DNA of 64,000 nt from Neodiprion pinetum (Eukaryota > Arthropoda > Insecta > Hymenoptera > Diprionidae). The position numbers were made by a program, and so were the translations under genes. Shown here piece after piece: positions 61,640 through 64,000 of this stretch (positions within the stretch are counted from its first letter, which is position 1; each line of letters begins with the position of its first letter). The notes below the pieces were generated by a model. It searched no databases, had not been told where the DNA came from, and saw only the letters and a list, made by a program, of their open reading frames with translations. The DNA lies in NCBI RefSeq assembly GCF_021155775.2, contig NC_060238.1:4078001-4142000 (forward strand), in the 5' to 3' direction.

Positions 61640-61878
61640 CACTGAGAGAAATGTCATTTGTCACGGTAACTAGAAAAATTCAGTAAAACACGTGTGGTTG
61701 AAAGAAATTTTTGAATATTGTTGGAGTTACGAAAAACGAGGTACGCCCAACCATTTTGCGCTATCGTCGATCCTTTTTTGGTTATTGCAACGCAATATCA
61801 GTTTGCGAGGTTTACTCTACTTTTTTATTTAAACAAGGCTTTAACGTCAATTTATTCTTGCGCGAGCGTTAAATTTTC
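61640..61878 (+). mobile_element. Family A MITE, copy A5 (truncated)
   Basis: It starts CACTGAGAGAAATGTC and follows A1/A3 in order to GCGAGCGTTAAATTTTCG. It then stops abruptly where array K1 begins. The right half is absent. Confidence 0.75.
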
Positions 61879-62170
61879 GAACGAAAGTGATTTACGACAA
61901 AGAAAAATAACACAGGAGAAAAATAATCCATGACAAAAATAAGTTGAACAAAAATAACCCGTGTCAAGAATAACCCACGAGAAACAACAAACATACACCT
62001 AAAAATAACCCATAAGAAAAATAACCCAGACGAAAATAACCGAAACAACAATAACTCGAGAGAAAAATAATCCATGAATTCAATTGAATTAATTTTAATT
62101 TTATGTAATTTAATGTTTTGTCAATTTCTTATCGTAGGTTATTTTTGTTATGGGTTGTTAAAACCGGTCG
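61879..62170. repeat. AATAACC-rich array K1
   Basis: Loose repeats of about 16-18 bp built on AAAAATAACCCATGAC run from 61895 to about 62075. A unique-looking AT segment follows (TTTAATGTTTTGTCAATTT), then the inverted word GGTTATTTTTGTTATGGGTT. It is similar in layout to K2. It abuts the broken end of A5. Confidence 0.7.
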
Positions 62171-63394
62171 TCCTAAAAATTAGCCAATCAGTATCACGTT
62201 ATCGAATTTTGTGTTATTTTTTAAATATAGATGTATAAATTGAATATTCAGATCTAGCCAAAGTTGCGAGTGAATTTGAGAAAACCTTAGGTACATATTT
62301 GCTAGCAAAAATAATAGAGCGATTGATTTCTTTGAACAATTAATTGTAAAAAATTCAAGTCCGCGAGATATTGGCTAGAAAATTATTCAGCGCACGGATA
62401 GTTCAATTCTTCGTTATAGCCCCTCTTGGAAAATTCACGAGTCATAGAACATCTTGCGAAAGGTTTTCTCGAGAATCTAGATCAGAGGAGAGAGAGAGAG
62501 AAAAAAATAAAGGATGGAAAAAATAAAACGGAAGTGGAAACGTCTCGCTGCGTTTTGTAGCCGAGGGCCCACAGGTCGTTTCCATTCTCTCGGATTAGCA
62601 ATTTCCCAGTCTATTTGAAAGAAAACAAATTCTCTCTCGCTACGTTTTTGCAAGGGGTTTCAAACCGGCTAGCAGCTGCATTAATACGGCGTTCCGAGTC
62701 TTTTATTCTTGCATTAAAATGTTACGTGTAACGTTCCTTAAATTCTACCAGTTAATTTTTGTTAGTGGAATTTCAGATTCAACTCCGTATCTTGTTAGCC
62801 GAATTTCTTCGACCTCGCAAAGTAAATTTTTTGGATGAAGTTTTGCAGCGTGAAAAAATTCAAGTATATTTTTCTCGTTAAAACTTTGAAATAATTTTTA
62901 ATAATTCGGCTGAAATTTTATCGAACTTTTGTTAATCGACGTTGAATTTTAATCGTAAAGACAGATTTTTTGGTATAATTCAGAACTGAGAATTTCGTTA
63001 TTGTCACTGATTCTGATACCCGGCATTTTTCATGGGAAATCCTTGTGCAAATTGTACGCGACATTAAAAATTATAGTCGAAATATATCTGCGAACCGGAA
63101 GATAATTTATTTCTGTTAAATAATGTTCGCCGATAATCTCAGTGAGCATTGTATGCGAAAATTGCCGTTTTATTGTCAGGTTTAGCGCTCATTCGATTCT
63201 TTTAATGTATTTTCTCGACTCCTAAATCAAGCTTATACTAATTGCCATAAGCTGGATTACGTGTATGGATATCCAGATGGCTGCACAGGGATTCGGCGTA
63301 ACGTTGAGGGGTGATTTTGAAATTTTATTCAAAGTGCCGCGAGAATTTTGAAAAGTTTACGAACGCAGGAAATATAATTATAAAAAGGGAACTG

Positions 63395-63900
63395 GGACCA
63401 AATAAACCGCACAAAAATAACCCATGACGAAAACAACTCGATTAAAAATAATTTGTGACATAAATAACCCACGCAAAAATAATTTAGAGAAAGATCAACC
63501 GTGAACAAAATAAAAAAAAAAAAACAAAAAAATAAATCATGGCATAAATACCCGGAGAAAAATAACTTGCGAAAAAAATAACTCACTCAAAAATAACTTA
63601 TGACAACGATAGGTCGTGAAAAAAATATATACAAAGATAACCTATAACAAAAATCACTTTAACAAAAACAATCCATGCCAAAAATAACACATGAAAATTC
63701 ATTTATGACATGAATAACACATAAAAATAACCCACCTAAAAATAGTCCGCACAAAAATAAACCATTAGCAAAATAACGCGTGTAAAATTTAATTCAGTTT
63801 TTGTCGAATTTTTGCCAAGAGGTTATTTCTGTCTTGGATTATTTTTGTTATTTCTTATTGATTGTTTTTATTTGGGTTATTTTTAAACGTGTTATTAGGA
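63395..63900. repeat. AATAACC-rich array K2
   Basis: Loose repeats of about 16-18 bp (AAAATAACCCATGACG, ATAAATAACCCACGC, AAATAACACATGAAA) run to about 63785. Then come TTTAATTCAGTTTTTGTCGA and inverted words GGTTATTTCTGTC, GGATTATTTTTG, GGGTTATTTTT. The direct repeats at one side and inverted ones at the other suggest a foldback-type unit. Confidence 0.7.
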
Positions 63901-64000
63901 TAGGTTTCCGTCAAAAACAGGGCTTATAATTTCATCTGAAACATTTTCCACACACGAGGCATGAATTTCGACTTAGTGAAATCGACGGACGTGGGGGACA

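Larger units (their letters stand above)
53258..64000 (+). other. Intron 2 of gene 2 (partial, over 10.7 kb)
   Basis: It starts at donor GTGAGA; no following exon was recognised up to the window end. It contains a 25-bp repeat array, a poly-C run, C3, a (TC)n tract, A4, D3, an A-family end, a second (TC)n, A5, and the AATAACC arrays K1 and K2. 53720-54590, 55650-56770, 58130-60360 and 62180-63390 show only chance frames and homopolymer runs. Confidence 0.7.

Noticed and set aside
61895..62075. AATAACCC repeats as telomeric DNA
   Set aside because: The unit is irregular, about 17 bp, and does not match the insect telomere repeat TTAGG. It lies within an intron.

Overview
The window is AT-rich eukaryotic DNA, almost certainly from an insect. 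It has long introns, many short non-autonomous DNA transposons, microsatellites and minisatellites, and no bacterial or viral gene organisation. The recognisable coding sequence belongs to the insect Sidestep (Side) family of Ig/FNIII cell-surface proteins. Repeat style and base composition would suit a hymenopteran, but that is only an impression; the order cannot be fixed from this sequence.

Gene 1 (+ strand, 1942-20105) is the 3' part of a Side-family gene. Five exons are visible, joined by GT-AG introns whose phases all agree. They encode the end of one Ig domain, a complete Ig domain, an FNIII domain, one transmembrane helix and a short cytoplasmic tail. Its earlier exons lie upstream of the window. 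Gene 2 (+ strand, 39384 to beyond 64000) is the 5' part of a second Side-family gene. A signal-peptide exon (39384-39513) is followed, after a 13.6 kb intron, by the exon that starts the first Ig domain (53125-53257). Its remaining exons lie downstream. The two paralogues are in tandem, about 19 kb apart.

Between them (24.3-27.6 kb) lies the most unusual object: a GC-richer, near-perfect palindrome with two arms of about 1.5 kb and a short loop. Each arm carries three 51-bp tandem repeats, and the loop holds a mini-ORF with a plausible small intron. It may be a foldback transposon, or a hairpin-RNA (endo-siRNA) locus.

The rest is intronic or intergenic and full of repeats. I distinguish: families A and B, with CACTG termini and 2-bp target duplications, sharing ends but not interiors; family C, with TTAA ends; family D, a palindrome rich in TTCCGAA; families E, F, G/H and I; the AATAACC-rich arrays K; a 41-bp minisatellite directly upstream of gene 2 exon 1; a 25-bp degenerate array just after gene 2 exon 2; and a (TC)n tract of about 190 bp. 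Four of gene 1's 3' splice sites have a repeat ending within 12-140 bp. No tRNA, rRNA or CRISPR array was found.
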